From Methyloligella solikamskensis (GTDB lineage: Bacteria; Pseudomonadota; Alphaproteobacteria; Rhizobiales; Methyloligellaceae): 64,000 nt of DNA. The stretch spans positions 930,001 to 994,000 of the forward strand of contig NZ_JBHTJO010000001.1 in assembly GCF_042676065.1 (NCBI RefSeq), given 5' to 3'. Below the pieces are notes generated by a model. It did no database searches and had not been told where the DNA came from. It saw only the letters and a list, made by a program, of their open reading frames with translations. Position 1 is the stretch's first letter; each line of letters starts with the position of its first letter. Below, piece by piece: positions 35,347 through 44,085 of the stretch. The position numbers and the translations under genes are program-made.

Positions 35347-36203
35347 GGACAGGTCATCTGATCCGGGCGTTCAACGGTATCGTCGGGCGCGAGATGCTTC
35401 GCTTCCTGCAGCAGCGGGAGCGCTTCTTCGCGGCCATGGTGCGGCCGCTGATCTGGCTGGTCGTGTTCGCAGCCGGGTTCCGCGCGGCGCTGGGCGTCAA
35501 TATCCAGCCGCCCTATGAGACTTACATCACCTATCAGGTCTATATCACGCCCGGTCTGCTGGCGATGATCCAGCTCTTCAACGGGATGCAGAGCTCGCTA
35601 TCCATGGTTTACGACCGGGAGATGGGCTCGATGCGCGTGTTGCTGACGACGCCGCTGCCGCGCTCCTATCTGCTGTTCTGCCGGCTGTTCGGCAGTGTGC
35701 TGGTCTCCCTGGTGCAGGCCTATGCGTTCTTGTTCGTCGCCTATCTGTTCGGGATCGACCTGCCGTCCGTCTCGGTCAGGCTCTCCGAGGGCGGGCCGCT
35801 CTGGACGCTGCCGGATCCGGTGGCTCTGATCACGATCCTGCCGGCGCTGATCCTCACCGGCATGATGTTCGGCGCCATGGGCATGGTGATCTCATCGACC
35901 ATCAAACAGCTGGAGAACTTCGCCGGCGTGATGAACTTCGTGATTTTTCCGATGTTCTTCGCCTCCTCGGCGCTCTATCCGCTGTGGAAGATGCGGGAGG
36001 GCAGCGAGATCCTCTATTACATCTGCCTCTGGAACCCGTTCACCTACGCGGTGGAGCTGATCCGCTTCGCCTATTACCAACAGATCGACTGGGAAGCGCT
36101 GGCCGTGGTGGGCGGCTGCACCATCGTCTTCCTGGGGCTGTCGGCGTGGGCCTACGATCCGTCACGGGGCATCCAGCAGCGCAAAGCGGGCGCGGCGGCG
36201 TAA
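35343..36203 (+). CDS. ABC-2 type permease (PedC/LutF-like)
   Basis: 286 residues with six membrane helices of the ABC-2 family. It contains the ABC-2 motif region NGMQSSLSMVYDREMGSMRV and SRGIQQRKAGAAA at the C-terminus. It starts inside the ATPase gene (4-bp overlap), so the two form one transporter. Without a visible substrate-binding protein the direction is uncertain: ABC-2 members usually export, although the homologous Ped/Lut system is tied to metal import. It converges on the NitT/TauT-type ATPase gene with 78 bp between. Confidence 0.78.
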   Translation: MRTGHLIRAFNGIVGREMLRFLQQRERFFAAMVRPLIWLVVFAAGFRAALGVNIQPPYETYITYQVYITPGLLAMIQLFNGMQSSLSMVYDREMGSMRVLLTTPLPRSYLLFCRLFGSVLVSLVQAYAFLFVAYLFGIDLPSVSVRLSEGGPLWTLPDPVALITILPALILTGMMFGAMGMVISSTIKQLENFAGVMNFVIFPMFFASSALYPLWKMREGSEILYYICLWNPFTYAVELIRFAYYQQIDWEALAVVGGCTIVFLGLSAWAYDPSRGIQQRKAGAAA

Positions 36204-36281
36204 AGCCGTGCGTCTTACTTTTGGCTGGCGTCCTGCGTTTGACGGATGTCCTGCCGGTCCTGCGGGAACAGCGTTGCGCGC

Positions 36282-37031
36282 CTAACCGGTGAAGTTTTCC
36301 GGATAACGCTTGAGCAGATCGGAGAAGATCTCCTCGATCATCGCTGGCGTCCGCTCGTTCTGCGGCACGTCGATCGGTATCGTCTCCAGCACATGGGTTG
36401 GCCGGGGCGCGAGCAACACGAGCTCGTCGGCCAGCATCACCGCCTCGCGCGGGTTGTGGGTCACCAGCACGGCGGTGGTCGGCCTCGCCTCCCAGACCTC
36501 CAGAAGAAGCCGGCGCAGGCGATCTGCGGTCGGCTCGTCCAGGGAGACGAAAGGCTCATCTAGAAGCAGCAGATTCGGCCGGGTGGCGAAGGCGCGGGCC
36601 AGCGCCGCCCGCCGTGCCAGGCCGAGGGAAAGCTCGTTGGGGTAGACATCCAGCTTGTCGGCGATGTTGAGGGCGTCGGCCAGGAGGACCATGTCCTCCT
36701 CGGTGAACCCTTCATCGGCCACCAGCTCGATATTCTTGCGCACCTTCCGCCAGGGCAGCAGGCGGGGCTCCTGAAACATGAAGCCGATGCGGGTGTCCGC
36801 CGGCATGTCGATGCTGCCGTCGAAGCTTTGGTCCAGTCCGGCCAGGACGCGCAGGAAGGTGGTCTTTCCGCAGCCGGACGGGCCCATGAGCACGGTCATG
36901 CTCTGGGGCTTTATCTGGAGATGGAAATCGCGAATGACCGAGACCGGCACGCCATCGGCGCCGGTATAGGTCTTCTCCGCAATATCGATCTCAAACCGGC
37001 CGGTTTCGCCAACGGGTCGTGTAACGTTCAA
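36282..37031 (-). CDS. ABC ATPase, nitrate/sulfonate/taurine (SsuB/TauB) type
   Basis: 249 residues, start TTG at 37031 (no ATG in range), overlapping the end of the permease gene by 41 nt. Walker A GPSGCGKTT and Walker B LLLLDEPFVSLDE are standard; the signature is LSLGLARRAALARA instead of LSGGMRQR. With the permease and binding protein upstream it forms a complete importer. The last gene in a five-gene minus-strand run that starts with the histidine kinase. Confidence 0.82.
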   Translation of the reverse strand: MNVTRPVGETGRFEIDIAEKTYTGADGVPVSVIRDFHLQIKPQSMTVLMGPSGCGKTTFLRVLAGLDQSFDGSIDMPADTRIGFMFQEPRLLPWRKVRKNIELVADEGFTEEDMVLLADALNIADKLDVYPNELSLGLARRAALARAFATRPNLLLLDEPFVSLDEPTADRLRRLLLEVWEARPTTAVLVTHNPREAVMLADELVLLAPRPTHVLETIPIDVPQNERTPAMIEEIFSDLLKRYPENFTG

Positions 37032-37788
37032 AGGGCTGCACCAAGAAAAATTCGATTGCGAGCATCACCGCCACGAAGGCGATCGTGTAGCCGAGGATGG
37101 CGGTGACATTGAAGAGCTGAAAGTTGAGATGGAGCTGGAAACCGACGCCGTTGGAGCGGCCGAGCAGCTCCACCACCAGAACGATCTTCCAGATCAGCGA
37201 GAGGCCCGTGCGGGACGCGGCAGCGATGTAGGGCTGAAGCTGAGGCAGGAGCACGTGCTTGAGCCGGTCCATGGCCGGCATGCGATAGGCCCTGGCCATC
37301 TCGTCCAGACCGGGATCGAGGGAGCGGGCGCCTTCCCGCAAGGTGACGATGACGTTTGGGATCTTGTTCAACGCCACGGCGCCGATGGCCGCCACCTCGG
37401 TCAGGCCGAACCACACATAGGCCAGGATGATGATCACCAGGGCCGGGAGGTTCAAAAGCACGATGAGCCACGAATCCAGCCATCGGTTCAGAATGGCCGA
37501 CTCGCCCATGGCGATGCCGATGACGCAGCCGATCACCATGGCGATGACGAAGGCCGCCGCGACCCGCCACAAGGTGATGCCGAGCTCCGAGAGGAGCGGC
37601 CCATCCACGGCCTCTTCGATGGTGAAGGCCATCACCTCCACGGGCCCGGGCAGCAGCTTGCTGTCGGCGATATAGGCTGCAAGGAACCAGACCGCGACAA
37701 AGCCCAGGAAGGAGATCAGCGTTACCACGGGCCCGGACTGGGTCCAGGGGAGCGTGGTCCGCCGGGTTTTTGCGTGGGTGAGGGTCAC
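36991..37788 (-). CDS. ABC permease, SsuC/TauC type
   Basis: 265 residues with about six membrane helices and the EAA-like coupling segment LDEMARAYRMPAMDRLKHVL. Begins with GTG at 37788 whose GTGA overlaps the stop of the binding-protein gene by 4 nt. Family members import sulfonates, nitrate, thiamine precursors or other small molecules; the substrate cannot be read from the sequence. Confidence 0.85.
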   Translation of the reverse strand: MTLTHAKTRRTTLPWTQSGPVVTLISFLGFVAVWFLAAYIADSKLLPGPVEVMAFTIEEAVDGPLLSELGITLWRVAAAFVIAMVIGCVIGIAMGESAILNRWLDSWLIVLLNLPALVIIILAYVWFGLTEVAAIGAVALNKIPNVIVTLREGARSLDPGLDEMARAYRMPAMDRLKHVLLPQLQPYIAAASRTGLSLIWKIVLVVELLGRSNGVGFQLHLNFQLFNVTAILGYTIAFVAVMLAIEFFLVQPFERYTTRWRNRPV

Positions 37789-38765
37789 GAGCCTTTGCCG
37801 ATCCAGAAGGTGCCGGGCGCGAGCTGCTCGCTCGGACCCACCAGGCGCTCGCCGCCGAGCTCACGCAGGAATTGATAAAGCACCTTGGCGTCCGCTTCGT
37901 TCTGAGTGGTGGTCCGCTCAGGGATGCCTTCGCGGTAGCGCCGGCGGAGCGCTTCGAAGGTGGCTTCGTCCTCGGCCTTCATCATGGGGCGCAGACGGTC
38001 CCAGGCCTCGTCGGAAGTGGCGAGAAGCTCGTTGGCGGCAGAAGCGGCCTCCAGGAACCCGTCGATGGCCTTGGGGTTGTCCTCGGCCCAATCTTCGCTG
38101 AACACAAATCCGACCATGGAGACCTCGCCCTTGGCGCCGAGCTCCTCGACGACGTCCTCAAGCCCGATCAGCTCGCTGAAGCCCTTCGCTTCGAGACGCG
38201 CGGCGTAGGGCCAGTAATTCAATACGGCGTCGAGCTCGCCTTGGATCGCTTTTTCGGAGAGCAGGGGCGGGGCGCCGTAGACCTGGCGGGTCTCTGTCCG
38301 GAGGTCGATATTGGCCGTGCGCTTGGCATAGGACACGATGAGCAGCCAGCTCTTGTCGAGGGGACCACCGGCGATGCCGAGAGTCTTGCCCTTCAGGTCG
38401 CCGAGGGTCTGGATCGGCGAATCCGGCGGCACCATGATGGCGCCGAGCGCCGTGGTGAAGGGCGAGAAGGTGAAGTCCGATCCGCTGGCGCGCTCGCGGG
38501 AGACCCAGAGCCAGTCGGTGGCGATGATGTCGACTGAGCCGCCCTGGAGGCCCACGGCGGTGGCCTGGTTGCTGGCGAGCGGCAGCATGTCGAGCTTGAT
38601 GCCGGCCTTCTCGTCGAGCTTGTAGTGCTGGATCGTGTCGAGGAGCCAGCTCACGGTGCCGAACTTCAGAACCCCGACGGAGATCTCGTCGTCTTGCGCG
38701 GATGCGGCGCGGGCGAATGGCAGCACCGTTACGAAAAGCAGAAAAGCGACAATGAGATTACGCAA
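37785..38765 (-). CDS. Periplasmic substrate-binding protein, NitT/TauT family
   Basis: 326 residues, start TTG at 38765 with AAGGAG 7 nt before it, overlapping the regulator's stop. Signal peptide ends near ASAQ. The SsuA/NMT1-like fold is shown by VGVLKFGTVSWLLDTIQ, the GGSVDIIATDWLWVSRER segment and the LGDLKGKTLGIAGGPLDKSW hinge. It binds an organic or inorganic ligand for the adjacent permease and ATPase. Unlike SsuA for sulfonates, no sulfonate enzymes are nearby. Being in one operon with a two-component system suggests that the cargo, or its shortage, is what the kinase senses (inference). Confidence 0.82.
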   Translation of the reverse strand: MRNLIVAFLLFVTVLPFARAASAQDDEISVGVLKFGTVSWLLDTIQHYKLDEKAGIKLDMLPLASNQATAVGLQGGSVDIIATDWLWVSRERASGSDFTFSPFTTALGAIMVPPDSPIQTLGDLKGKTLGIAGGPLDKSWLLIVSYAKRTANIDLRTETRQVYGAPPLLSEKAIQGELDAVLNYWPYAARLEAKGFSELIGLEDVVEELGAKGEVSMVGFVFSEDWAEDNPKAIDGFLEAASAANELLATSDEAWDRLRPMMKAEDEATFEALRRRYREGIPERTTTQNEADAKVLYQFLRELGGERLVGPSEQLAPGTFWIGKGS

Positions 38766-38768
38766 CGG

Positions 38769-39497
38769 TCACTCCTTCGGTGCAGTTGAATTGGCGGTAT
38801 CGGCGGCTTCCGGCTTGTCGTTCACCGCTTTGAGGCGATAGCCGTGACCGCGGACGGTTTCCAGCAAGGGCTCCTTCTCCTCCGTGTCGATCTTGCGCCG
38901 GAGCCTGGCGATATAGACGTCGACCACGTTGGTGAGCGGATCTTCGGAGTAGCCCCAGACCTGATTGAGGATGCGAGTGCGGGAGAAGACCCGGCCCGGC
39001 GCGCCCATGAGAAGCTCCAGGATGGCGAGCTCCTTGGCGGTCAGCTTGATGGTCTCGCCTGCGCGGGTGACCTCGAGGGCGTCCCGGTCCAGCACGAGAT
39101 CGGCGACCTGCAGCTTGTTGGAGCTCGGCGCGAAATTGTGGGAGCGCCTAACGAGCGCTTCCATGCGGGCCAGCAGCTCGTCGAAATCGAAGGGCTTGGG
39201 CAGGTAGTCGTCGGCGCCGATCTTCAGGCCTTTGATCTTGTCCTCAAGGGTGTCCATGGCCGTCAGCATGAGGATGGGGGTGTGGTTGCCCTCAGCGCGC
39301 AGCCGCTGGCAAACGTCGTAGCCATGCATGTCGGGCAGCATGAGGTCGAGGACGATCACGTCGAACTCGCCACCCTTGGCCACCTCGATCGCCTCGCCCC
39401 CGGCGGGCGCGACCGTGACGCCGTGGTTCTCCGCCCGCAGCCCCCGGTCGATGAAATCTGCGACCCGCGGCTCGTCTTCTACCAGCAATACGTTCAC
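38769..39497 (-). CDS. OmpR/PhoB-family response regulator
   Basis: 242 residues: receiver domain 1-120 with phosphorylation site D51 (VIVLDLMLP) and conserved Lys near 101 (YLPKPFDF), then a winged-helix DNA-binding domain (about 135-230) with LTAKELAILELLM and NVVDVYIARLRRKID, ending VRGHGYRL. Such regulators bind direct repeats spaced one helical turn apart, as found at 41336-41364. Starts with GTG, overlapping the kinase stop by 4 nt. A short Ala/Asp/Glu tail follows. Confidence 0.9.
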   Translation of the reverse strand: MNVLLVEDEPRVADFIDRGLRAENHGVTVAPAGGEAIEVAKGGEFDVIVLDLMLPDMHGYDVCQRLRAEGNHTPILMLTAMDTLEDKIKGLKIGADDYLPKPFDFDELLARMEALVRRSHNFAPSSNKLQVADLVLDRDALEVTRAGETIKLTAKELAILELLMGAPGRVFSRTRILNQVWGYSEDPLTNVVDVYIARLRRKIDTEEKEPLLETVRGHGYRLKAVNDKPEAADTANSTAPKE

Positions 39498-41167
39498 GTC
39501 TGCGCCTCCGCTTTTCCGGCGGACTTCGCCTTTGAGTTGATGGTTTTGGCCGAAGGTTTGCCCGCGCTCTTGGAAGGCGCCGTGCCGGTTTCGTCGGCCG
39601 GCAAGGTGACGATGACTGTGGTGCCTTTCCCCAGGCGACTCTGCATCTTGATCTCTCCCTTATGGGCTTCGACGATGGCCTTCGCCAACGGCAGGCCGAG
39701 GCCCATTCCTTCTTCGTTGTGATCGGTCGCGTTGCCGCCTCTGCGGAAGCGTTCGAAAACGCTTTCGAGTTCCTCTGGGGCGATGCCGATTCCGTCATCG
39801 ACAAATCGCGCGGTCAGGATATCGCGGTTGCGCGTCAGGCTCACCTTCACGGCGCCTTTGGTCTTGGAGTAGCGGATCGCGTTGTCCAGCACGACTCCGA
39901 AAAGCTGGCGGAGCCGCGCGGGGTCGCCATGCATGCGGGTATTCTTCGCCTTGCTCTCGAAGCTCACCTCGACGCCCTTGGACTTCGCGACGACGGAGAT
40001 ATCGTCGCAAACCCGCGCCAGCAGCTCGGCCAAGTCGATATCCTGTACATTCATCTTCGCGGCGCCGGCGCCCTGGCGGGCGATGAAGAGCAGGTCGTTC
40101 ACCAGAACCGAGAGATGCTTCGCCTGCTGCACGATGCGCTCGATGGAGTGCTTGTATTCGGCGATGCGCTTGGTCTTGCCGCGCAGGGTGATCTCGCCCT
40201 CGCCGCGGATGATGGTGAGCGGCGTGCGCAGCTCGTGGCTGATATCGGCGAAGAAGCCGCGTCGGGTCTCGTCGATATGGCGCAAGGATTCGTTGGCCCG
40301 GCGCAGCTCCTCGGTGCGCTCGGCCACCATGGTCTCCAAATTGGCGTGGGCGGCTTCCAGGGCCTTTTGGTGAGCCTGAAGGTCGGCGGCCATCTGGTTG
40401 AAGCTCTGGCCGAGATCGGCGAACTCGTCGCGGCCGGTAATGGCGATGCGGTGAGAGAGATCGCCTTCCGCCAGGGAACGGGTGCCGCGCAAGAGCTCCG
40501 CAAGGGGCGCGCGCAGTCGGTGCAGCAGCAAGATCACCAGTCCGAGCGTGGCCAGGATGGCGATGCCTGCATGGATCTGGCTGATCCGCTCCAGGCGGGC
40601 GAGAAGCTGGGCGGCGTCGGCGTCGATGCGGGCCACTTCGGCCGTCTCGTCGGCGACGGCCGCCTCCACCAGCTCGTTGAGCTTCTTGTCGATGCCGCCC
40701 TTGAGAAGCTCGATCAGGCGCTGCCAGGCGATATCGGGCCGGCCGCGGCTTCTGAGCTGCTCGACTTCGGCGAGCTGATCGAGCGTATGCTGGAACTCTC
40801 GCTTGATGGCATTGAGGCGGATGAGTTCCTCGTTCTCGACCTCGGCCTCTTCGGGGCCGACCAGCTGCATCTCCCGGCGGCTTAGCTCCTCCAGGGTGGA
40901 GAGGTCGGATTCGATGACTTTCTCAAGATAGGCGGCGCCGAAGGGGCGTTCGGATGTCCCGGTCAGCAGCGTGTCCGTCCAGGCCTTGAAGAGCTGACGG
41001 CTATGGCGGGAGAGCTGGAGCTGGTGCTCCAGCTCCTGGTGGGCGATGCGCGATCGCTTCAGGTAGTCGTGGGACTGGGCAACGCCCCAATAGGCGAGAC
41101 CTGCTGCCGATAGGGAAAGCATCAGCAATACCCCGGCCGTAAGCAGCAGCTTGGTCTGATAACGCAT
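39494..41167 (-). CDS. Membrane histidine kinase with HAMP domain
   Basis: 557 residues. Two membrane helices (about 7-27 and 197-217) flank a periplasmic sensor of about 170 residues rich in helices; HAMP at about 218-270 and a coiled coil follow; the H-box is FADISHELRTPLT (phosphoryl His), then N-box VVLDNAIRYSK, G1 VDDGIGI and G2 GMGLGLPLA. A Lys/Ser/Ala-rich tail ends it. No extra PAS or GAF domain. First gene of the kinase-regulator-importer operon. The sensed signal is unknown; its helical sensor gives no clue. Confidence 0.9.
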   Translation of the reverse strand: MRYQTKLLLTAGVLLMLSLSAAGLAYWGVAQSHDYLKRSRIAHQELEHQLQLSRHSRQLFKAWTDTLLTGTSERPFGAAYLEKVIESDLSTLEELSRREMQLVGPEEAEVENEELIRLNAIKREFQHTLDQLAEVEQLRSRGRPDIAWQRLIELLKGGIDKKLNELVEAAVADETAEVARIDADAAQLLARLERISQIHAGIAILATLGLVILLLHRLRAPLAELLRGTRSLAEGDLSHRIAITGRDEFADLGQSFNQMAADLQAHQKALEAAHANLETMVAERTEELRRANESLRHIDETRRGFFADISHELRTPLTIIRGEGEITLRGKTKRIAEYKHSIERIVQQAKHLSVLVNDLLFIARQGAGAAKMNVQDIDLAELLARVCDDISVVAKSKGVEVSFESKAKNTRMHGDPARLRQLFGVVLDNAIRYSKTKGAVKVSLTRNRDILTARFVDDGIGIAPEELESVFERFRRGGNATDHNEEGMGLGLPLAKAIVEAHKGEIKMQSRLGKGTTVIVTLPADETGTAPSKSAGKPSAKTINSKAKSAGKAEAQT

Positions 41168-41553
41168 TGCAAATCTCGCGCTCTGAGACCCGGCACCGGC
41201 GGCGGTTCCGATCTCCCGCCCCAGCGTCGCTGCCAGGCAGTCATCATGTGCCTCTCAGGCCAGACAATCCTCTTCCCCTCTATACCTCATTTTCCCGGTG
41301 TCCTGCCGAGGGTTGCAGGCGATGGTAATTAGATTTTCATCTGGACTTCATCTGCCATTCATCTCGGTTGTGGGGAAGAGGCCCGGAGCACCGAAACTTG
41401 TGGCTTTCGGGCCACCCGATGCCAAATCTTCCCGGCGCTATTGCCACGATCTCCGTTTTTCCGTTTGCGCGCCTCAGGCGCGTGGCTAGGCTGTGCACAA
41501 ATCGTCGGCAAGGCGATCTATGGTTCCTAGGTTTGGCTGTCGGGGGGAGCCGC
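41168..41553. promoter_or_regulatory. Divergent control region between kinase and beta-barrel genes
   Basis: About 385 bp without a gene. It carries the three 11-bp-spaced heptamers (41336-41364) about 170 bp from the kinase start and 190 bp from the beta-barrel start, so it probably holds promoters for both units. I see no RNA gene. Confidence 0.6.
41336..41364. promoter_or_regulatory. Three direct TTCATCT repeats, 11-bp period (OmpR-type site)
   Basis: Identical heptamers at 41336, 41347 and 41358, each separated by exactly 4 bp (ggac, gcca), giving an 11-bp period, one DNA turn. OmpR/PhoB-type regulators bind such tandem half-sites. It is in the gap upstream of both the kinase operon and the beta-barrel gene pair, so it is the natural target of the regulator at 38769-39497 (inference). 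Confidence 0.7.
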
Positions 41554-42390
41554 TTGAAACCGCTTCGGATTGTATCGCGTCAGAAGAGGGAGAGCGGAGC
41601 CGTGGTTGCTGTTGCCGCGGCTACGGTAATCGCGTGCGCGTCATCGGCGGCACATGCCGAGTTCGAAATTCCACAAGTCAACGCGGAGGCCGGCTCGATC
41701 GAAGCGGAATATCGCGGTGCGACTCATGACGGCCTCCTCTTGGCCGAGCCCGGCGAGGAAGCGTCTCTCGAACAGAGCCACGAGCTGGAGTTCCAGCTCG
41801 CGCCGGCCGATTGGTGGATGTACCGCATCACGCCGGGCCTGACCCAGCCCATGGGCGGTGACCTCCAATACACCGATTTCAACTTCGAGACGCAATTCGT
41901 GCTGCTGCGCCGCCCGCCCGAGGGGCTCGGGGTGGCGTTCATGTTCGGCTACACCCACTACTTGAACGACCTGCAGGATCTGCCCGACGAATACGAATAC
42001 GGGCCGATCATCGAATATGCGACCGGCGACTGGCTGCTCACCCTCAACCCGCTGCTGACGGGGCTGAGGGGCAGGGACGCCTCGAGCGCGACCGGCTTCG
42101 AATATGCCGCTCAGCTGCAGTACCGCTTTGCCAAGCATTGGGCGATTGCAGCCCTTGCCTTCGGCGAAATCGAAAATCTCTCCGACAGCTCGCCCTTCGA
42201 GGATCAGGTCCATCGGGCCGGGCCGACGCTCTATCTGCTCCTCGGTGAGGAGGAGTTCGACGAATTTGCGGAGGAGGAGGCGGGAGACGAGCCGGAGACG
42301 GCCTGGAAGATCGGGCTCGGCGCCTTGTTCGCGCTCACGCCCGCGACAACGGATCTCTCTTTGAAAGCGATGGTGGCCCTTGAGTACTGA
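41554..42390 (+). CDS. Acidic outer-membrane beta-barrel protein, tandem copy 1
   Basis: 278 residues from a TTG at 41554, which has GGGGGGAG upstream; the open frame begins at 41368 with non-protein-like sequence. Signal peptide ends SSAAHA, then the mature start EFEIPQVNAEAGSIEAEYRG matches the paralogue next door (EFEVQESTIDAGEIQLQYRG). Repeated amphipathic strands and a final aromatic (VALEY) suggest an outer-membrane barrel. A strongly acidic stretch (GEEEFDEFAEEEAGDEPE) lies near the C-terminus. The next gene overlaps by 11 nt. No family recognised. Confidence 0.75.
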   Translation: MKPLRIVSRQKRESGAVVAVAAATVIACASSAAHAEFEIPQVNAEAGSIEAEYRGATHDGLLLAEPGEEASLEQSHELEFQLAPADWWMYRITPGLTQPMGGDLQYTDFNFETQFVLLRRPPEGLGVAFMFGYTHYLNDLQDLPDEYEYGPIIEYATGDWLLTLNPLLTGLRGRDASSATGFEYAAQLQYRFAKHWAIAALAFGEIENLSDSSPFEDQVHRAGPTLYLLLGEEEFDEFAEEEAGDEPETAWKIGLGALFALTPATTDLSLKAMVALEY

Positions 42391-43219
42391 GTGCAACAGA
42401 TGGATCGCCAGGGGCGGTCTCGCGGCAGCCGCAGGTCTGGTGTTGGCGATGTTGCCGTCGGACGCCGCGCGCGCGGAATTCGAGGTCCAGGAATCCACGA
42501 TCGATGCGGGCGAGATCCAGCTGCAATATCGCGGCGCGGGCCATACGGGTCTGGCGGCGGCGGAAGAGGACGAAGACGAGAAGCCGCTGCGCCAGAGCCA
42601 GGAGTTCGAGCTGCAGATGAGCCCGACGAGCCACTGGCTACTCGCGTTCACGCAAGGCTACACGGTGCCCGATGGCGAGACCTTCGAGATCAACGCTATC
42701 GAGTTCGAGACCCAGGTCGAGATCATTACCCTGGAGGGCGACGGCATCGGCTTCGCGATGCAGGGGGGCATCGAACGAGGCGTTGGCAATGCGCCGGAAG
42801 GCTCGGGAGATTTCCATTTCGGGCCGATCTTCGAATACGGCCGGGGCGACTTTCTGCTCACCAACGACATTCTGTTCTTCGACGAGTACGGGCCAGACAG
42901 CGAGAACGGGGTGTGGGGCGTCGAATACAGCCTGCAGGCAGCCTACAACGTCACGGACCGGCTGATGCTGGCGCTCGAAGCCTTCGGCGAGGCAGAGGAT
43001 ATCGCTTCCACGTCCTTCCAGGAGCAGGAACATTATATTGGTCCCGCCTTCTATTTCACGTGGGGCGAGGACGACGACGAGGCGCTGATAGAGGAGTCAG
43101 AACGCGGCGTGCCGGGGAAATATGACGAGTTCACCGTGAGCTTCGGCGTGCTGTTCGGGTTGACGGAGGCGAGCTCGGACGTCGCGGCGAAGGTCTTCGT
43201 CGGCTACGAGTTCAACTAG
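42380..43219 (+). CDS. Acidic outer-membrane beta-barrel protein, tandem copy 2
   Basis: 279 residues, only possible start a TTG at 42380 inside the previous gene, so translation is probably coupled. Signal peptide ends AARA; the mature start EFEVQESTIDAGEIQLQYRG is shared with copy 1. Acidic clusters AAEEDEDEK near residue 55 and WGEDDDEALIEESE near residue 240 occupy the same loops as in copy 1. Ends in GYEFN. The copies have diverged, so the duplication is old. Probably outer-membrane, in one operon with copy 1, adjacent to tonB. Confidence 0.75.
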   Translation: MSTECNRWIARGGLAAAAGLVLAMLPSDAARAEFEVQESTIDAGEIQLQYRGAGHTGLAAAEEDEDEKPLRQSQEFELQMSPTSHWLLAFTQGYTVPDGETFEINAIEFETQVEIITLEGDGIGFAMQGGIERGVGNAPEGSGDFHFGPIFEYGRGDFLLTNDILFFDEYGPDSENGVWGVEYSLQAAYNVTDRLMLALEAFGEAEDIASTSFQEQEHYIGPAFYFTWGEDDDEALIEESERGVPGKYDEFTVSFGVLFGLTEASSDVAAKVFVGYEFN

Positions 43220-43237
43220 CCCGCATCGTTTCCGGCG

Positions 43238-44050
43238 CTAACGCCGTTCGCGGACGCTGAAATTGTAGGGCACCACCAGGGTAAACTTCTGATTGCCCCA
43301 ATCTTTCGGGATCGCAGGGAAGGGAGCTGAGCGCTCGATGGAGGCGATGGCTGCCTCATCCAGCACCTTGGAGCCGGAGCTCTTCTTGATCTCGCGGAAG
43401 ATCAGCTCGCCGTTCCGGTTGACCGTAAAGCGCACGAGCACCGTGCCGGCGAAGCGCGAGCGCGGATTGACCTTGTTCTTCTCCAGATGGGTGCGCAGCG
43501 AGCCGATATAGGCGGTCTGGCTCGTGGTCTTGCCGCCGGTACGCTCCTCACCGGAGCTCTGCATCTTCTGGACCGTGGTTTCCTGGAGGATGGTCGCGAC
43601 CTGGGGGGGCGGCGGCGGCGTCGCCTCCTGCACCTCCGGATCGACCTCGACCTCTTCCGGCGGATCCTCTACCGGCTCCACCTCCGGCTGGATATCGAGC
43701 TCCTGCTCCGGGCCTTGCTCGGATTCGATGACCTCGGTGTTCTCCAGCGGCTCCACCTCCTTGGGCGGGGCGGGCGTCGGCTCGGTCAGCTCTGCCGTCT
43801 CGATTGGCTCGGTGGTTGGCACCGGCGGGCTCGGCTGAGCCGCCTGCGGCGGCGGCGCCTCGACCGGCTCAAGAGAGATTTCGTCCTGACCCAGGGCGGA
43901 CAGGCCTTCGATGGCGACGCCCTGCTCGACGACGAGAAGATCCTCGCCGGAGCCTTCCTGCAGAGCTTCGCCGCCGGGCTTATAGAGGAAGAACGCGGCG
44001 AGGCCCACGTGGAGACTCAGCGAAATCAGCCATGTCAAAAGACGGATCAT
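43238..44050 (-). CDS. tonB: TonB energy-transducing protein
   Basis: 270 residues: N-terminal helix ISLSLHVGLAAFFLY, a Pro/Glu-rich periplasm-spanning linker (about 60-160, with PPPPPQ and many EPVE units), and a C-terminal TonB domain (about 185-270) with LRTHLEKNKVNPRSRFAGTV and SSGSKVLDEAAIASIERS. It links ExbB-ExbD to outer-membrane receptors. Its linker is unusually acidic. It lies 35 bp after exbD and is the last gene of that operon; the two TonB-dependent receptors lie 2.4 kb upstream on the other strand. Confidence 0.9.
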   Translation of the reverse strand: MIRLLTWLISLSLHVGLAAFFLYKPGGEALQEGSGEDLLVVEQGVAIEGLSALGQDEISLEPVEAPPPQAAQPSPPVPTTEPIETAELTEPTPAPPKEVEPLENTEVIESEQGPEQELDIQPEVEPVEDPPEEVEVDPEVQEATPPPPPQVATILQETTVQKMQSSGEERTGGKTTSQTAYIGSLRTHLEKNKVNPRSRFAGTVLVRFTVNRNGELIFREIKKSSGSKVLDEAAIASIERSAPFPAIPKDWGNQKFTLVVPYNFSVRERR

Positions 44051-44085
44051 TGGAATAGGCCGTTATCTGTCGGCCGCTTGACCGT

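Noticed and set aside
34303..36281. Search for a PedA/LutA-type binding protein or XoxF gene next to the ABC pair
   Set aside because: None is encoded in the window; the porin and NitT/TauT proteins are different families, so no complete Lut cluster is claimed.
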